From: Grifola frondosa
Taxonomy: Eukaryota; Basidiomycota; Agaricomycetes; Polyporales; Grifolaceae
Assembly (NCBI GenBank): GCA_001683735.1
Contig: LUGG01000023.1
Coordinates: 868,001-932,000, forward strand
Direction: 5' to 3'
Length of the DNA: 64,000 nucleotides
Made by a program: the position numbers and the translations under genes. Positions 34,346 through 47,838 of this stretch are shown piece by piece. Each line of letters starts with the position of its first letter. The first letter of the stretch is position 1. The notes below the pieces were generated by a model that worked only from the letters and a program-made list of their open reading frames with translations, ran no database searches and was not told the origin of the DNA.

Positions 34346-37300
34346 TCACTCGAATATGTCAGTAGCATAACGGCCTTCCGTTGCACGATCGAATAAGGCA
34401 GCCGCCTCAGCATCATCTACGTTCTGCTTCTCCTTGATAATTTTGACCAAAACTTCCTTGATACCTTGCGCAATCCTGCCAGCACCGCACGTGTAAAACT
34501 GAGAGCAAAAAATATGAGATAATCCGCGAAATTATGACTTGTCGCACCTTTGCATGCTCCGCGTAGGCTTTGTTGATATCCGCGCGATCATGCCACACGC
34601 GGCTATAGATCATCAGTAAAGGAGTAGCAATTCGAGAAAGTTCGAACGAAAGACAAGGGGAGACTCACTCTTGTACATACTTGCAACCACATGAATTGTC
34701 GGGAGACCTCGAGAACGCTGGTTTCACATCCACAACACCAAGCTCGATCCATTCCTTGAGGTCAGAATCAGAATACAAGTAGTCCTCCTTGGGCGAGCGA
34801 CAGCCAAAGAACAATACGGATTTAGCCACCTCTCGTCCTGCCTTCTTTTGCATTGCGCGCTCGAGGAGGAATCCACGCATAGGAGCTAGTCCGGAGCCTG
34901 CTGCAAACAACACCATCGGAACCGCAGGATTTTCCGGCGGGTGGAACGCAGCAGACGAGCCGCGGACTGCTAGCTGCACCATGTCTCCGGAACGCAGACC
35001 TCCCAGGAACGTCGAGGCAACACCGAGGAACGGATCTTTCCTGCCAGAGAGGGCTGGCGCGTCCACGACACTGACAGTCAATGATACACGTTGAGGGTTC
35101 CAGAGTGGAGATGAAGATATCGAATATTGTCTGATGCGCATCGAAGGCAACATTTGTAGGAACGCTTCAAAAGGCAATTTGATATCAGGATGATCCTCGA
35201 GGATGTCCAGCACGCTCAGTCGTTTGGCCAGGACCTTCTCGGCGTAGGAGGAAGAAAGATCTTGTATATAATCCCACAATGTAGGGGAACTCTCGACGGA
35301 AGAGAGAATTCGTAGGTCACGGGTCGTTGCAGGTTGGGAAAGCTCAACGTAGCCTGAAAGAAGTGAGAAGACGGTGATAGCACGACCAACTGGTAGAGAC
35401 GTTGGACCAACGGATGACAATGTGATCTGAGACCCGGCTCAGAAAGAGCGACACACAACGGATGAGAGACGTACTTGTTGCTCGGGAGACAGACTGAAGC
35501 GCGACACGACTCTACAGACGTCGGGAACTGGATTTGAAGGTAAACTGCATGGAAAGCTTCAACTCGGCCTGAATTAGAAGATGAAATAAGACTCTACGCA
35601 CATGGCAAGGTAGTCCCCTGCACGGAAGGTCATGTCTTTTGGCAACTCAAATTCTGACGAGACAATCTCAATGGGATATGCTGATCTGAGGGTGATAGAA
35701 TTCTACCTATATGCCTCTTAACCGGCGCCCCGGAGGCAGTGAGAATTCTGTTTTCAACGACGCGACCTAAAGCTGTATCGGATTGTCGGAGGTCTGAAGC
35801 CCTGGCCGTGCCGGAATCCACCGCGGTCATCACTAAACCCCCAGATATTGACTCTGCACCTAGAGTGGTGCCGTACTCCTGCACCCCAAGTACATCAGAA
35901 CCTCCGGTCACAGGATTCACCAATGGCACACACCTTTATCAGCGTATCCCACAGCTTCGCTTCCCACTCGTCGAAAATCTGGAAGAACTCCGCCGCACTG
36001 GCGTCTGCTGCACCCCGTTCCACGAGCCTCCTGCCGCCCCGTTCTACGATGATGTCGTCGATGAGCGTAGGAATCCGCTGATATGTCCGCACCCAGTCGC
36101 GGTTCCCACAACCGAAAACACTGTAACTGATGTTTGCGAACTCGTTTCCTTTGAGATTTCTGATCCATTCGACGAAGTGGGCAGCATTATCAGCAGGTTC
36201 GCCTATGGTAATCGATCAATGTCTCGTAACTAGAGCTCAGTTGGCATGGATGATCACCTTCGAAAGACGCGGTAACAATAACCACAGGACCGTCCGTAGG
36301 TAGATGCTCCGTAACGGAATCCAGCGTCCCCATTGTAGCCTTGAAGCCTGTAGATATCTAAGAATGCGTCCCTCAAAGCCATTGAAGTCTGACACCGACC
36401 ATACGAAGGTGCATCGCTTGCTATCCTCTGCGCGAAGGTCTGCGAAGTCCCTGTGTTCGAACCGTACAACACGTAGAGCGGTTGCTTCGGCTCGGCGTCT
36501 GATACAGGCGGCCTCGTTGTGTGCTCCTTCATACCATGATGCGCCTGCAGTAGTTCGGAAGTTGGCATAACGAGGGGTACAGACTCGCGCTTGCGCGGAA
36601 TCGCATGGATAAAGAAATCTTTGGGCTTGATCGTCAGCGTCTGCTTCAGCTCGAGTTCGTACGAGGGATCATGCGGCACAATATCGAATTTTTGGATGAT
36701 CGAGGCGACCGCGATGATGGATTCTTGCCATGCAAACGGTCGACCCTAATGTTACCTCGATGAGAGTCTAATTTACGCAAATGGATGCAAACAGACTTAC
36801 GATGCCACCCTCGCATTCCGTACCGAACGGTTGCCATGCATTTGGCTGATAGAGTGTGGATAAAGATGTTCAATGCAGAGTATGGAAGTATTGACACTGA
36901 CAGGAAGCGCCTCAAATTTCTCGTCCAGCATGCGTTCAGGTTTGAATCGACGAGCCTGGTATAAAACAAAATTTAAAACAAGCCGCCGTGAAAAAAGTGA
37001 GGAAAGTACGAACATCATCACCCCACACGTCGGGTCTCGCATACATCTGGCAGCAGGGATGGCGATCTTCATATCCTTTGTGATATGATACTTCCCATTT
37101 CCGATCGTTGTGTCTTCCACTGGTTCTACCGCACGGATTGTAGCAGTGGGATTGATCCGCAGGGTTTCGCGGAGACAAGCTGAAATCAGAAGACAATTGT
37201 TCAGTCCGCTTCATATCACGAAACCACAGATCTAACCCACCAGCAGTATAACGCAATTTACTGACATCCCTTAATTGAATTTGTTGGTCGCCTAGCACTT

Positions 37301-38782
37301 CATCGACTTCTTCTCGGATTTTGCGCATTGCCTCCGGATTCCTCGATAGATGATACACCACAAACGTCAGCAGAGCTGTTAGAGAGCATTAATATCAATG
37401 CTGCGATGTCAATTGGACTGGCTATATACGCACAAGACGTTGTTTCATGACCTATACCAGAACATATCAGGAATTCATTATTATTCCGATCATTAATGCT
37501 GAGACACACCCGCAATCAGGAAAGTAAGCAGCTATCGAACGCAAATTAGTTGACATGAAATACCCCATGTGCCTGAAACCTCACATTGTATCTGATATTT
37601 TCTTCTGGGAGACTCTTGCCGGTCTTGGTGTCTTTCCCGTACAACATGGTATTCAGAAGGTCACTCTTTTCCGTAGGGTTTGCTTTACGCTCCGCGATCA
37701 CTATCGCAAAAGTAATTACGATGACGGGATATAAGTGATGTCCGCGGTAACTCACATTCCTCAACCAGAGCGGACATCGTCTGGATATCCTGTGCATACT
37801 TGGCACTGGTACCTCTCATCATGGAATTGACCAAAGGCGGGCGATTCGCACGCAAGCCCGATTCCACAAGGAAGTCTGCCATAGCTTGGATAAAGGAGTG
37901 ATTTTGTTCCTGAACAGACAGGCCACAGTTGGCAAGGGTGTCGACATCTGCTTGACCATGCACTTACCCTATAGAAAGAGTTCAAACTAGTGGAGGTATG
38001 AGCACACATATAACCTGTAGCACGACAAATCATAATCTCACCGGTATGACATAGCACATAGCGCAATGGTGTCGAATGTAAGACGCGCGAAATCATCTGC
38101 GGGATCAATGACATGGGATGGGCCAAATCTGTATAAATGCGCATATCAGTCACTCGACTGAACTAGTACATGCGATGTGCAGATGGCACGCACCTCTCCC
38201 ATTTCGTGATCAGTTGGGACGAGATATCTATCATGTCATCGAACATGTCTCGGATTTTTGCTGTGCTGAATGCAGGCATGAGCAGACGGTCTGCCGGCCA
38301 TGGAGATGATTTATCAATTGACTATGGCCGAGCTGAAATTGCCGCAAATACACACGCGCGATCCCCCAGTTCTCCTCATGGTTGAAGGCCTAAATCCATA
38401 GCATTACATCTAGTAAGTCAAGCACTGCACGATCCCACAGCAAGCACACCCACTGTGAAAAGTCCATCGCCCGCACCGTTGCGGATCTCGACGAGCGCAC
38501 CGGTCACCGCCTTCGTAAATCGTTTGTCGTTCGACACCTCGTTCATCAGCTCGTACGTGCACACCACGACTATCTTCCTAGCTGTCGCCCGAAGAGATAC
38601 CGAATCAGTCAGACAGACATCACAGCAGATCGCGCATGAGCACTCACTGATCATGTTCAGCTGGTAGATCTCGCCATACTGCTCCGCAAGCAGCTCAAAA
38701 AGCGCAGCGGGATCTCCTTCTCGATCTGTGTGACATGGCCCAAGAACGGCAAGGACGGCGGGGAGGGGATGGGCGTCGTCAT
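34346..38782 (-). CDS. Fused cytochrome P450:NADPH reductase, CYP505 type, with frame lesions
   Basis: A self-sufficient P450 fusion; relatives hydroxylate fatty acids at subterminal carbons. The P450 part begins MTTPIPSPPSLPFLGHVTQI (ATG 38782), then FELLAEQYGEIYQL, RLLMPAFSTAKIRDMFDDM, DDFARLTFDTIALC, LIAGHETTSS across introns, CLRETLRINPTA, and GRPFAWQES. The reductase has LYVLYGSNTGTSQTFAQRI (FMN), a VFGCGNRDW block, MRIRQYSISSSPLW (FAD), FFGCRSPKEDYLY (NADPH) and ends GRYATDIFE. Lesions: one base short in the T5 run at 38697-38701, one base short at RDP/DVW (37032-37034), and the heme loop reads FGTECEGGIGR, without the Cys ligand, because of a -1/+1 pair (36804-36819). Either a decaying gene or consensus errors. 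All other exons splice in frame. Confidence 0.88.
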
Positions 38783-39516
38783 TTGATAGAGGGCTCAAGG
38801 TCGACGCGAAGACCATGCGTTCAGCGCCGTATATAAACCCTTTCCAAGACAGCGGGCGTGTATCAACCATCAGTCGCCTTCTGAAAAGGACCTCGGTGCC
38901 ACGGGAAGAGCACAAGATGTATCGATATATCAAGTGTATGACCTTGAAAGTTGTCTTCCTTCAGATGCAATTCAGATGGAGCGCTTCTGCTGTGTCACGC
39001 ATTCCCGGATACTGTGTCCCCTTGCGGGTGACGATAGCTGAAGAAATGCATCCGTCAAGCACTGCAACATGTTCAGGTCTATCTTGAACACCAGAAGATT
39101 GGGATGTGTACATACCGATAATGTGACCTTGTAGGATATAACTGAAGCCGGGGAAGTCCTGCCTGATCATGATGTACGGCAAAAATAGCAAATTGTCTTC
39201 TGAAGTTCTAATAGCCATGAGGTAGCGATGGTGGTGGATTGCTCCTGACAGTTCGTTCGCGATATTCGACGTTCTCAAGCAGCCATGGAATACAGCGATG
39301 AACGCAGGCTGCTGCGAATATCGAATTCACAATATTCGAACAGAAGATTAACATATACTCTTGCGTGCGCTATAGAACCAAAAGATGATTATCGCTATCC
39401 CTTGCCAAAGAGCGTTCAGATCGCAGCGCGGAATTACATGGGGTATATATCTGGGGTAACATACGAAAATCTAGGATATGAACGGGTGGATAGGTGAAAA
39501 GTTGAGCACCGCCCAA
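38783..39516. other. Intergenic between CYP505 start and ERG6 end
   Basis: No recognised gene. Presumably the CYP505 promoter and the ERG6 3' UTR. Confidence 0.4.
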
Positions 39517-41047
39517 CTATTTTTCTTCCTCAGGCTTTCTGCAGATCACCAGATACATCGGTGTAAACAGCTGCATCACATAGCCGACTATGAATCAGCG
39601 CTATGTAGTGTGCATGTGAACGGGAACTGCGCACCTTTTTCTGACCACCGTCCACAAGCGCGTCCCCAGCAATCTTCAGAGTCTCGCCGACCTCCCAAGT
39701 ACCCTTGGGCACGAATCCGAGCTTCTCGATGAACCAGAGCCCGTGATGCGTGACGAACCTGCCACTGCGGCTCATGCGCCATACCGTGAGCAAATCCCAC
39801 GCCGTCTGCGCCTTGAAGATGTCGCCCTCGAGAGGGTAGTACCATGGCACCTCATCCGGTCGCTCCGCCAAATCTTCCTCGTGCTCGATCTCGAAGCCTA
39901 CATTGAGCAGCGCCTCACGCGCCTTCTTCAGAGGACGCATTACCGGGATACCATTGCCTATTTCGATCGCGTGCGCGAGCTCACGATGTTCAGGGTTCGA
40001 CGGATCCCAAGAGTCGGTCATGCACCATTCGTAGACACCGAACTATGGAGCCATTTAAGAGTGTACATAAAAGAAAGAAGAGAATGACATACCACACCTC
40101 CAGGCTTGAGGACCTTCTTGATCTCGCTGTACACACCTTCCCATGAAGGTGCATGAACAGTAGCCTCAATGGCATAAACTGGATAGAGAGCAGTTAGTAA
40201 CTGGGTAGCCGTATTATCAGGCTCGGCTCCATCATAAAAAAGAAAACCATCAAGAATATGAACATGTCTGTGATATCCGGCAGCTCGGAACGGAAAAAAT
40301 ATGGCGTGGGCCTGACTTGGATCGGAGACGCCATGGTACTGCTGCAAGTAAACGCACAAAAAGATTTCCGAGCCAGGGCCTCTAGTGAAGCAGTTCCTCC
40401 AGCTGACTTCCCCAATGAAAGACCACACATATACAGACTATACAGACGCATGCTAAGCCCCAAGAATAATGCGAATCACTCACCAGCATCGAACGAGTTC
40501 TCTCCAAACTGCTCCGAGAGCTTCATAAAATCTCCGACGACGAAGGAGACCTGCTTCTCAAGCCCTGCGCGCTTGGTGTACTTGCGCGCACGGCCGACCT
40601 GGAAGTCGTTGTTGTTTACACCAACGATGTTCACGTCAGAGAACCTCGCGATCTCGCGCGCAGGTCCACCAACACCACATCCGACGTCGAGCACGCGCAT
40701 GCCGGGCTTCAGCTTCATCTGCGCGGAGAGGTAGTGCTCATGACGAGCGAGCGACGCGTAGAAACCCTCGCCCTTGTAGAACCGTGAGAAGTGAAAGGAG
40801 GCCGCCCAGCCGAACTCATACAGCCCCGTCGCCCCGTCATAGTAGCCTGCGCAAAGTCAGCACTCTGAAGAGTCAGCTGAAGGTGAAACCCACCGTTGAT
40901 GACATCCGTGTAGTTCTCAACACGGTTGTCAGTATCGGCCTTGCCCTCCTTATTGAGATCCTTCTGCCAAAAACCAGTGTAGTTCTCAATACGCTTGCCA
41001 ACGCGCCCATCAGCTTGAGCAGAGGAATCGGTAGCGACGGGGGCCAT
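39517..41047 (-). CDS. erg6: Sterol 24-C-methyltransferase
   Basis: Transfers a methyl group from S-adenosylmethionine to C-24 of the sterol side chain in ergosterol synthesis, at ER or lipid-droplet membranes. Starts [18 protein letters not shown], then [37 protein letters not shown], the SAM-binding motif [68 protein letters not shown], and a C-terminus [17 protein letters not shown]. Five or so exons, all in frame, no lesions. Length is close to the family norm. Its 3' end faces the start of the CYP505 gene, which is transcribed in the same direction. Confidence 0.95.
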
Positions 41048-41508
41048 TGTGGAACTGGAAGATGGGGGAAGTAAGGGAAGACGTGGGACGACGGGAGTCT
41101 AATTTATGAGACCGCAATAATTTAGACGAGAAACGCGCCAATAACTTCCAGCCAATCACATCGTGTGACTCTTCCACACGCCTGTACAAAGTCAAATTCG
41201 AACTTGGCAGCCACAAGTACTTAAGTGGGTTCCTCAAATATATCTTGCTGTTCTGTGCAGCCATACATACGTTCACTGTAAACTCTGCAGGTTGGTACAA
41301 CTATGTACTCGCATACTTCTGCCAGCATATTACTGCCTCACAGCATGCCACGGTCAGAATTTAGATGTAAAGTATGCTTATTTTCCCGAATTCTACTTCC
41401 TCACATTGCAATGCTGAAATATTTGTAATGACCTTGGATTGCAGTTTGTCGAAAATTGATTCAGAACTCATTATATAGCATTAGCCAGATTGAAATATGA
41501 CCTTCATA
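41048..41508. other. Intergenic, ERG6 promoter side
   Basis: No recognised gene or motif. Confidence 0.4.
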
Positions 41509-43275
41509 TCAATATATAACCAGGTCTCCGAGCATACTCAGCGTATCGTCGTTCGGACTCTCTTCATTTGACCCGGACTGGTCGTCTGAGCCGTCTGGGT
41601 CAGTCTCCAAATTTGCACGATATGCTGCCAAGGCAGTCTGACGATCCAGCTGAAATCCAGAATTTGAAGAGCCATCAGACATATTGGAGCTGGCGGAATC
41701 TCCAACAGACTCGTCCGAATCGAATTCTACGTATTGACTGTCCTGCTCGTCCGGCCAATTTCCCTCAAGCAGCCATATGCACGATTTTTTATGTTCAATA
41801 AAGAATCCGAGTAAATTATGAGTGGCCGGCAACTCATTGGATGGGGTAGTCGGAGAAAGCAGACGAGGGAGACTCCGAATATGGATAAGGCGACTGTCCA
41901 ATGCTCTGACGACGATTGCGCGGGATGCCATGAAGTCCACAAGTGTTTTCGTACACGCTTCGATATCAAGGTTCGTGACCCAAATGTCTACGTAGCGAAG
42001 ACTTGAATGAAGGGGGATCTCATCGAGGCAGTGTAAACCGGTTGAATTAGGTGCGAAGACAAGATGTCTGAGGTCGGGACAGAGCCTCCGAAGCTGTGAT
42101 AGGATGGGTGTAAGTTCCAGGCCATCAAAATTTGGGAAGCGAGCGTTGCGAATGTCCAGAAATATGAGGTTGGAACCGTGCCTCTCCAAAAATTTGTCAA
42201 GGTGCTGTAGATCCGCCGACACAATGAGTCGTTTGAGCCGGGGAACCTCCCAAGAAATGACATTATTTGCCTCAGCCATAATGTACTGTGATGAGATGTC
42301 GGGAGGTGCGATATCGAGTTCTTCTAAACAAGGCCAACTTGCCGCATCCTGAGAGCCTGTCGTCATCAAATGACTGGGCAACGTCAAGGACACCGCATTC
42401 AGGCATGGCGTGAAGGTCTGGATCAGCGAATGGGTGGTAGTGATGTGTGCTGCTGGAACTTCGAGTGTTTCAATCCTCGACGTTGTACTTGGATCCGATC
42501 CGAAGATTGCCGCTGCTAAGGTGTCTGGTAGTATGCACTTCTGTGGAACGAATTGATCGCTCACGAGAAATGCGGAGGTGAATGACAACGACCGAACCGA
42601 CGTGCACACGGCTAAAATGAATGCGAGGTCCTCTACAACGGCATCCCACAAGCATTTGGGGACATAGCAATCGATCATGATCTTTTGTACTAGGGAGGAC
42701 AATCCTGCGGTATCCTCGCGAAGGGTCTGGGCGAACGCAATGACCTGACGACACGACAAAACGCGACGATCTCGTAAAGACAGATTCGTCCAACAGGAAG
42801 CCAAGCCTTGCATACATGCGTCAAGGTTTTCTTCATACACACAGATCGGAACCAAAGCGAATTAGGTCCACTGCCCAACGTCGGTTCGAGGTATCCGGAT
42901 GGTGGAAGGGCAAATCGATAGATTTCTTCTACTAGTTCGGATGGTAGCTGATCAGCCATGCACGGTGGCCGCAGAAATATATCCTTGGCAATGATGTGAC
43001 AGCCATTCTGGAATTGCACGGCCGTCAGGTGCGCCACTCGCAATTAGATACGCCGCCAGAATCATACGCACACATAATCTGGAAAATTGCGCCTTACGTC
43101 TCCGTTCTGTCTCTTGTAGTGCCAGGTTCTGTTTGCGTAGGACCAATAATTCTTTCAAGAGTTCTGAGAGAGATTTTCCTTCTTGCAATAGAGCGAAGAC
43201 ATCGCCGTCCAACGACGCAATCAGGCTATTTAAATCACTGCCGTTGATGATGGTTAGTAGAAGGTATCTACACAT
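41509..43275 (-). CDS. F-box-like protein of the mushroom LRR type
   Basis: A short coiled-coil start (LLKELLVLRKQNLALQETE) appears to be spliced to an F-box-like block MADQLPSELVEEIYRFALPP (ATG at 42959), then TLTHVCKAWLPVGRICLYE, and a long body with repeating hydrophobic patterns (CLEELDIAPPD, RLKRLIVSADL, LIFLDIRNARF, LRRLCPDLRHLVFAPN) that suggests degenerate leucine-rich repeats. Acidic Ser-rich tail after residue 380. One base short in the run at 42758-42761, between LYEIVAF and RQVIAFAQTL. The first exon and true start are uncertain; 42959 is the conservative start. Role presumed to be SCF adaptor; target unknown. Confidence 0.7.
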
Positions 43276-43667
43276 GTATCACAATGCTACGTGCCTCATA
43301 TTCAATTTGAGCTCACAACACAGATGATGTCGTTGCGAATGCAAAACGTTTGAACTCGCTCGACGACAAGTGCCAGCTGCAGGTTGGCTGCAGGTATGTA
43401 CCAACTTTGAACGTTGACCGTTGAACTCCAAGTGGCATTACGTTGTGGGTGAGCATCACGTGCACGCCATGATCTTGTAGTAGAATTTAGTGATCCTTCG
43501 AATACTTAGTGTCAGGTTCCACATGATACTTAGTCTGGCTAGCTGGCCGGATACACCATCGTGAATAACATGATTGGTTCATTGAGTATTGTAACATTCA
43601 GAAACAAGTAACAGCCCTAATTGACAATGAACTCTCCAATTATCATGATGCCTCCGCCGTGCCAGTG
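43276..43667. other. Intergenic, no recognised gene
   Basis: Nothing coding was seen. Confidence 0.4.
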
Positions 43668-46655
43668 CTAGAGATATAACTGGGATGCAATAGACAAAAT
43701 GGCACAAATAAGAACAGGGATCGAGATGACAGAGCTAGTCGCCGAATTCGTCGGATTAGTCGGATTAGTAGTCGTCACTGTGGTCTGTCCTGTGCTAGTA
43801 GTATTTGGGGGTGCAGTAGTTGTCGCGATGAAACTCTGCCACGCCGCGATAGTTGCAGACGGGAACGTGTATGTCGACTGCGTTGTCCCCGATCCGATGT
43901 AGATCCCTGACTGTCCAGGCAGCACGTCTTCGGCGAGCGTCGAGTTCTCCCCTCCTTCAACCGAGATTGTGCCACTGGAGTTCGTGACGAGCCCCATCTC
44001 ATTGTTGCCGAAGACGAACTCGCGGATGAACGTGAGTGCCTATGAAAGGTATAAGCAAATCATTGATAACTCATTCAATTGTTGCGACTCACCCTAGCAG
44101 GCTGCTGGTCCGCAACAAGGTGACCTGCGCCTGCGATTAGAATGTAAGTCACGTTCCGTTCTTGGTGCGCGATGCCTGCGAAGTTCCCGTCGTCGTCGAA
44201 CCAAGGAGTGGAAGGCTTGCGGGTGAAACCTTGAATACCGCCAAATGTAGTGTTCTAAAGCAATGTCAATTTGAGTCGAGCACAATGTTGCAACGAAAAC
44301 ATGCCTGGATGACGACTGTTACGACACGAGTCAGCGAATGTGAGATGAGGTACGATGAAGGAAATACAGACCTTCAGTACCATGATGCGAGACAAGCGAG
44401 TCATCGTTACCAGAGTAGAAGACGATGGAGATATTGTGAGCGGAAGCGTTCGAAGCGAGCTCCGTGAGGAAAGCCATAGGCCTGGGAGATGATTGATTGA
44501 GTAAGTTGAAGATAAGCACAGCGGCATAACAATTGACTTCGACATACTCGACACCTATAAAGAAAAGTCAATATATTGGCTCGTCGACATAAAGAGCGGG
44601 TCACTCACTGGGATCAGCACCGTCTTGGCCACCTGTAGGCAGGACTGCAGTCAGAAGAGAAGCAAGCGGTAATAAAATATCAAGCCAGACCTAAAAATGG
44701 ATACTCGAAACCCCCTGCCCAGTTTCTGCTCGTGGGTGCGTGCAGCGCAGCTCGCGTACGATTGTCTTTTGGCAAGTGTCAACTCTGCACAACAATCGCC
44801 AGTTCTGACACATTCTCCTTACCGTTATAAAAGGAAGCGCCATCCAATGGTACCTCCGGGTAAAGAGCATCGGGTATGTCGTATATCTATCATCGCTGCG
44901 TGAGCAGCTGGATCGAGAAAAGAGGATCGCACGCACATCGAAACCGTCCAAGTTGCCAGCGACTCCTGATAAGCGAGGGTCAAATAAATACATTGCAGCC
45001 GATTTGAAGGGCTTACTCCATGGATAGGTGAAGTTAAGCGCGTACAGCACCATTTCGTCATACAGGAAACATCCATACCATGGGTCGATAGTACCGTTAG
45101 CTCTGCCGGTCAGATCACGTTTTCCATGTTGCCAGCGGTGGGGTCCAGGAAGGTCGCGCGAATGCAGCCGTGGAGCGGTCTGGCGTAATTGTGCTTCCGC
45201 TATCAGCGAGCTCTTTGTGGTCAACGCCTTGCGGTTCTTGAAGTAGGCTTGGCGGTCCAGCTCGTCGGGGTAGACATACTGTAAAGTAGGGAAATGACCA
45301 TTCTGCGGGTAGGTCAAGTTTAGGTCATATCCACAGAGGTGCTCCCTATGCCTCATGTAAGTCGTATGTCTGACCTGTGAAGTGAAAATGGGACTCACTG
45401 TTCTACAAAATATTCGTAAACGGCGGGGTCGTATCCAATGAGCTGAGGATATGTCTGTATCGTGGTAGTCTGCGATAGCGAACTCTTAGTAAGAAGGCCT
45501 AAGAACACGAAGTCCCGCACGTACTGTGGGAAGCAACTCGAAAACTGCCTCCGAGCCCATAGTCCCATCACCGATGGCGAACTTCACTAGGTTCACTGGG
45601 GGTTCCGCAAGAGAAAAATAGGTCTTGACGATATACGGCTGCCATACCGGTTAGCCCATTTGTGATGCCATTGGGCCAACTGCTTTGCTTACGATATAAG
45701 TTCCGGCATAACTTTCCCCTGTGATATGTAGAGGGCGTGTTTTGAGACTCGGGAATACTTTCACGAGGTTCTCCAAGAATCCCATCTATAGATAGCACAA
45801 TTAATTGTGAGTTGAAAGGCAGCACTCTCAATCGCATGAGTGACGCACAAAATCTCTGCCCATCTCGTCTTCATCGTGAACTGGAAAATGGGTGAAGCCA
45901 TGCGGAATTGCGTCAAATCGAAGAAAACGAACCAAAGCCAGTCTCATCAGCGGTAGACCATCCTGTGCCACTAAAAAAACAGGTCGGCAAATGTTTTGAT
46001 GCATAATGAGGAATTCGTACACTGGTTGGTCAATCCAGACATAATCAGCCACCTGCTCCCAACTGTAATTGTTCTGAAAGACAGAATCATCGGGTCGAAG
46101 ATGGATGGGTCCATTCTGAAGACATTATCGGAACAAAGAAGACAAAATTCATCGGTCCCCTACCTCATATAAGAAACCTTGGGTACTTGCTGATCCTGGG
46201 CTACATTAATGACAATGATTAGCAATGAGGAAAAATCATGAAGCAAACCATGGCGAAACCAGAAAGCTCACCCTCCGTTGAGCCAAATCCCCCATGGCTC
46301 GTCACTTCTTTCGTTTGCTGCGGCCGTTAGGGAACCATTTTGCTTCTCGAACGCCCAGAAAAATAGAGTGTTATTTGGATGACCGGCTCTCTGTACGGGA
46401 ATGTTCCCCGCCCAGTTTCGACCAATGTCGAAAGTGATATTTGGTAGTGGCTCTGTGACTGCGAAATCTATTTCAAGTCTCAGTTGTGGGAAAGGACATC
46501 ACGAAGATTTCCAACTACTCACAATTTTGCCATGCGGGGCTGAAGTCTCCCGAAGGCTTCCCCGGGTAGTCGTGTGGAAAGCTGTTGAAGACTTGACCGT
46601 CGACGAGCGGAAAGGTGGCAGACGCCAGAAGGACCACAGTCGATATACCTACCAT
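43668..46655 (-). CDS. Serine carboxypeptidase (S10), secreted and GPI-tailed
   Basis: Signal peptide MVGISTVVLLASATFPLVDG. S10 blocks: WGIWLNGGPGSAS, FLYENGPIHL, VADYVWIDQPV/GTGWSTADETGF across an intron, DEDEMGRDF, the nucleophile motif ITGESYAGTY near 45700, an Asp block FYSGNDDSLVSHHG, and the His block IAGAGHLVADQQPAR. So Ser, Asp and His of the triad are all visible. A Thr/Asn/Pro-rich linker and a hydrophobic end (VISIPVLICAILSIASQLYL) suggest a GPI anchor. Family members remove C-terminal residues from peptides. About ten introns, all in frame. A cell-wall or extracellular peptidase is inferred. Confidence 0.88.
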
Positions 46656-47838
46656 AGTCGAGGGTCGAACAGAACGTTGGGGGTCGGACTGTGGCGGTGC
46701 GGTCTATTTATCCTCTGCGCATGGCTATCAGCGTGTTCCGAGTCGAGGTTGACAGCAATTGAGTGGCATTCCATACGATCATCGTTCTCAAGGACAGAAA
46801 TGTCAGCATAGCCTATTGCAAGTTACTCTACCATCCGAACTGACGCGAACATCATCGCTCCAGAACATTGTCCAAGTCTGGAACAGCCTGAGTTCTATAG
46901 TCCTATGCTTACTGTCCGCACACACCGCACACACCGTTCTCTTGTCCTGTGATCAAACGTACCTTATATGCAATCTATCATCTTCTCACAACAAATCTGG
47001 GTCCTGTCTGTCTTGAACAATTCATCTTTAAAGTCTCGTAGTTGATCCTGGACCGCCGGAGCTTCGGGAGAGCGCGACGTACAAGTTGAATAAGTGCTTC
47101 AACTTTCCCGTCGGTGGAGGCAAGGGACACGATGTCGATGATGACGTGGACACAGCGTATTGTCTGTCCTTGCGCCCGGCATACGTTACGCTGTCATACT
47201 AGGAAATTGTTGGTATCAAATTGCACGTGAATTCTGCGACATCCACACCAACGTCCACCACGATATCCCTGGTATTTGGGATCCCCGTCAATGTGGTTTT
47301 TATTTGAAATATATCTCTTCCATGAAACTACCGAATATCCCGCAAAGATTCAGCCGACGACAGTCAACGCTTCCAGGTATCACATTTTTCAAAAGCTAAT
47401 CTCCATTTACCGCGATGAGCGGCATTTGGTACGGACAAAGACGCAAGAAACACAATCGTAAAAATCGTAGTGAGATGCAGCGAGGAACATCGACAAGAAG
47501 CGTGTGAATTGGATCCGGAGGGAGCACGACGTGAACCGGAACGGTAAAAGAGATGGGGCAGGTATTCGTACTATCGTAAGAGAGGAGCAACGTTAAATGT
47601 GAAGTGGGAATATGAGACTAGTGCAACGGTGCATCCAGCTGAACGATATGATTGATGGGGATTATTAGCTAGATGAGGGCGATCTTCCTTCAGAAGTAGG
47701 TAATCCTTGATATATGCCATTGATGAAAGAAAGCAGAACTGTATGTGAGGTATTCAGAAAGAACGATGAAAGCGAGAGAATATTGGAGAACGAAAGCCAA
47801 CAGAGATTGCAAAAATCGAGGAAAAAAGATAGTGTGGA
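46656..47838. other. Intergenic, no recognised gene
   Basis: About 1.2 kb between the S10 start and the Rrm4-like 3' end. Only short frames. A fragment near 47035 resembles a piece of small-subunit rRNA (CTCGTAGTTGA), but the match is too short to call. Confidence 0.4.

Noticed and set aside
35630..35929. Apparent frame break in the reductase part of the CYP505 gene after LIK
   Set aside because: An intron from GTGTGT to GTGCAG joins LIK to EYGTTLG in frame, and a second one leads to EFELPKDM.
45828..46052. Apparent frame break in the S10 gene after DETGFG
   Set aside because: A normal 51-base intron with GT-AG ends joins GFG to VHDEDEMGRDF in frame, so no lesion is needed.
47030..47085. 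Piece resembling the small-subunit rRNA V4 region (CTCGTAGTTGA)
   Set aside because: The match is about a dozen bases and the flanks do not follow rRNA. Chance is likely.
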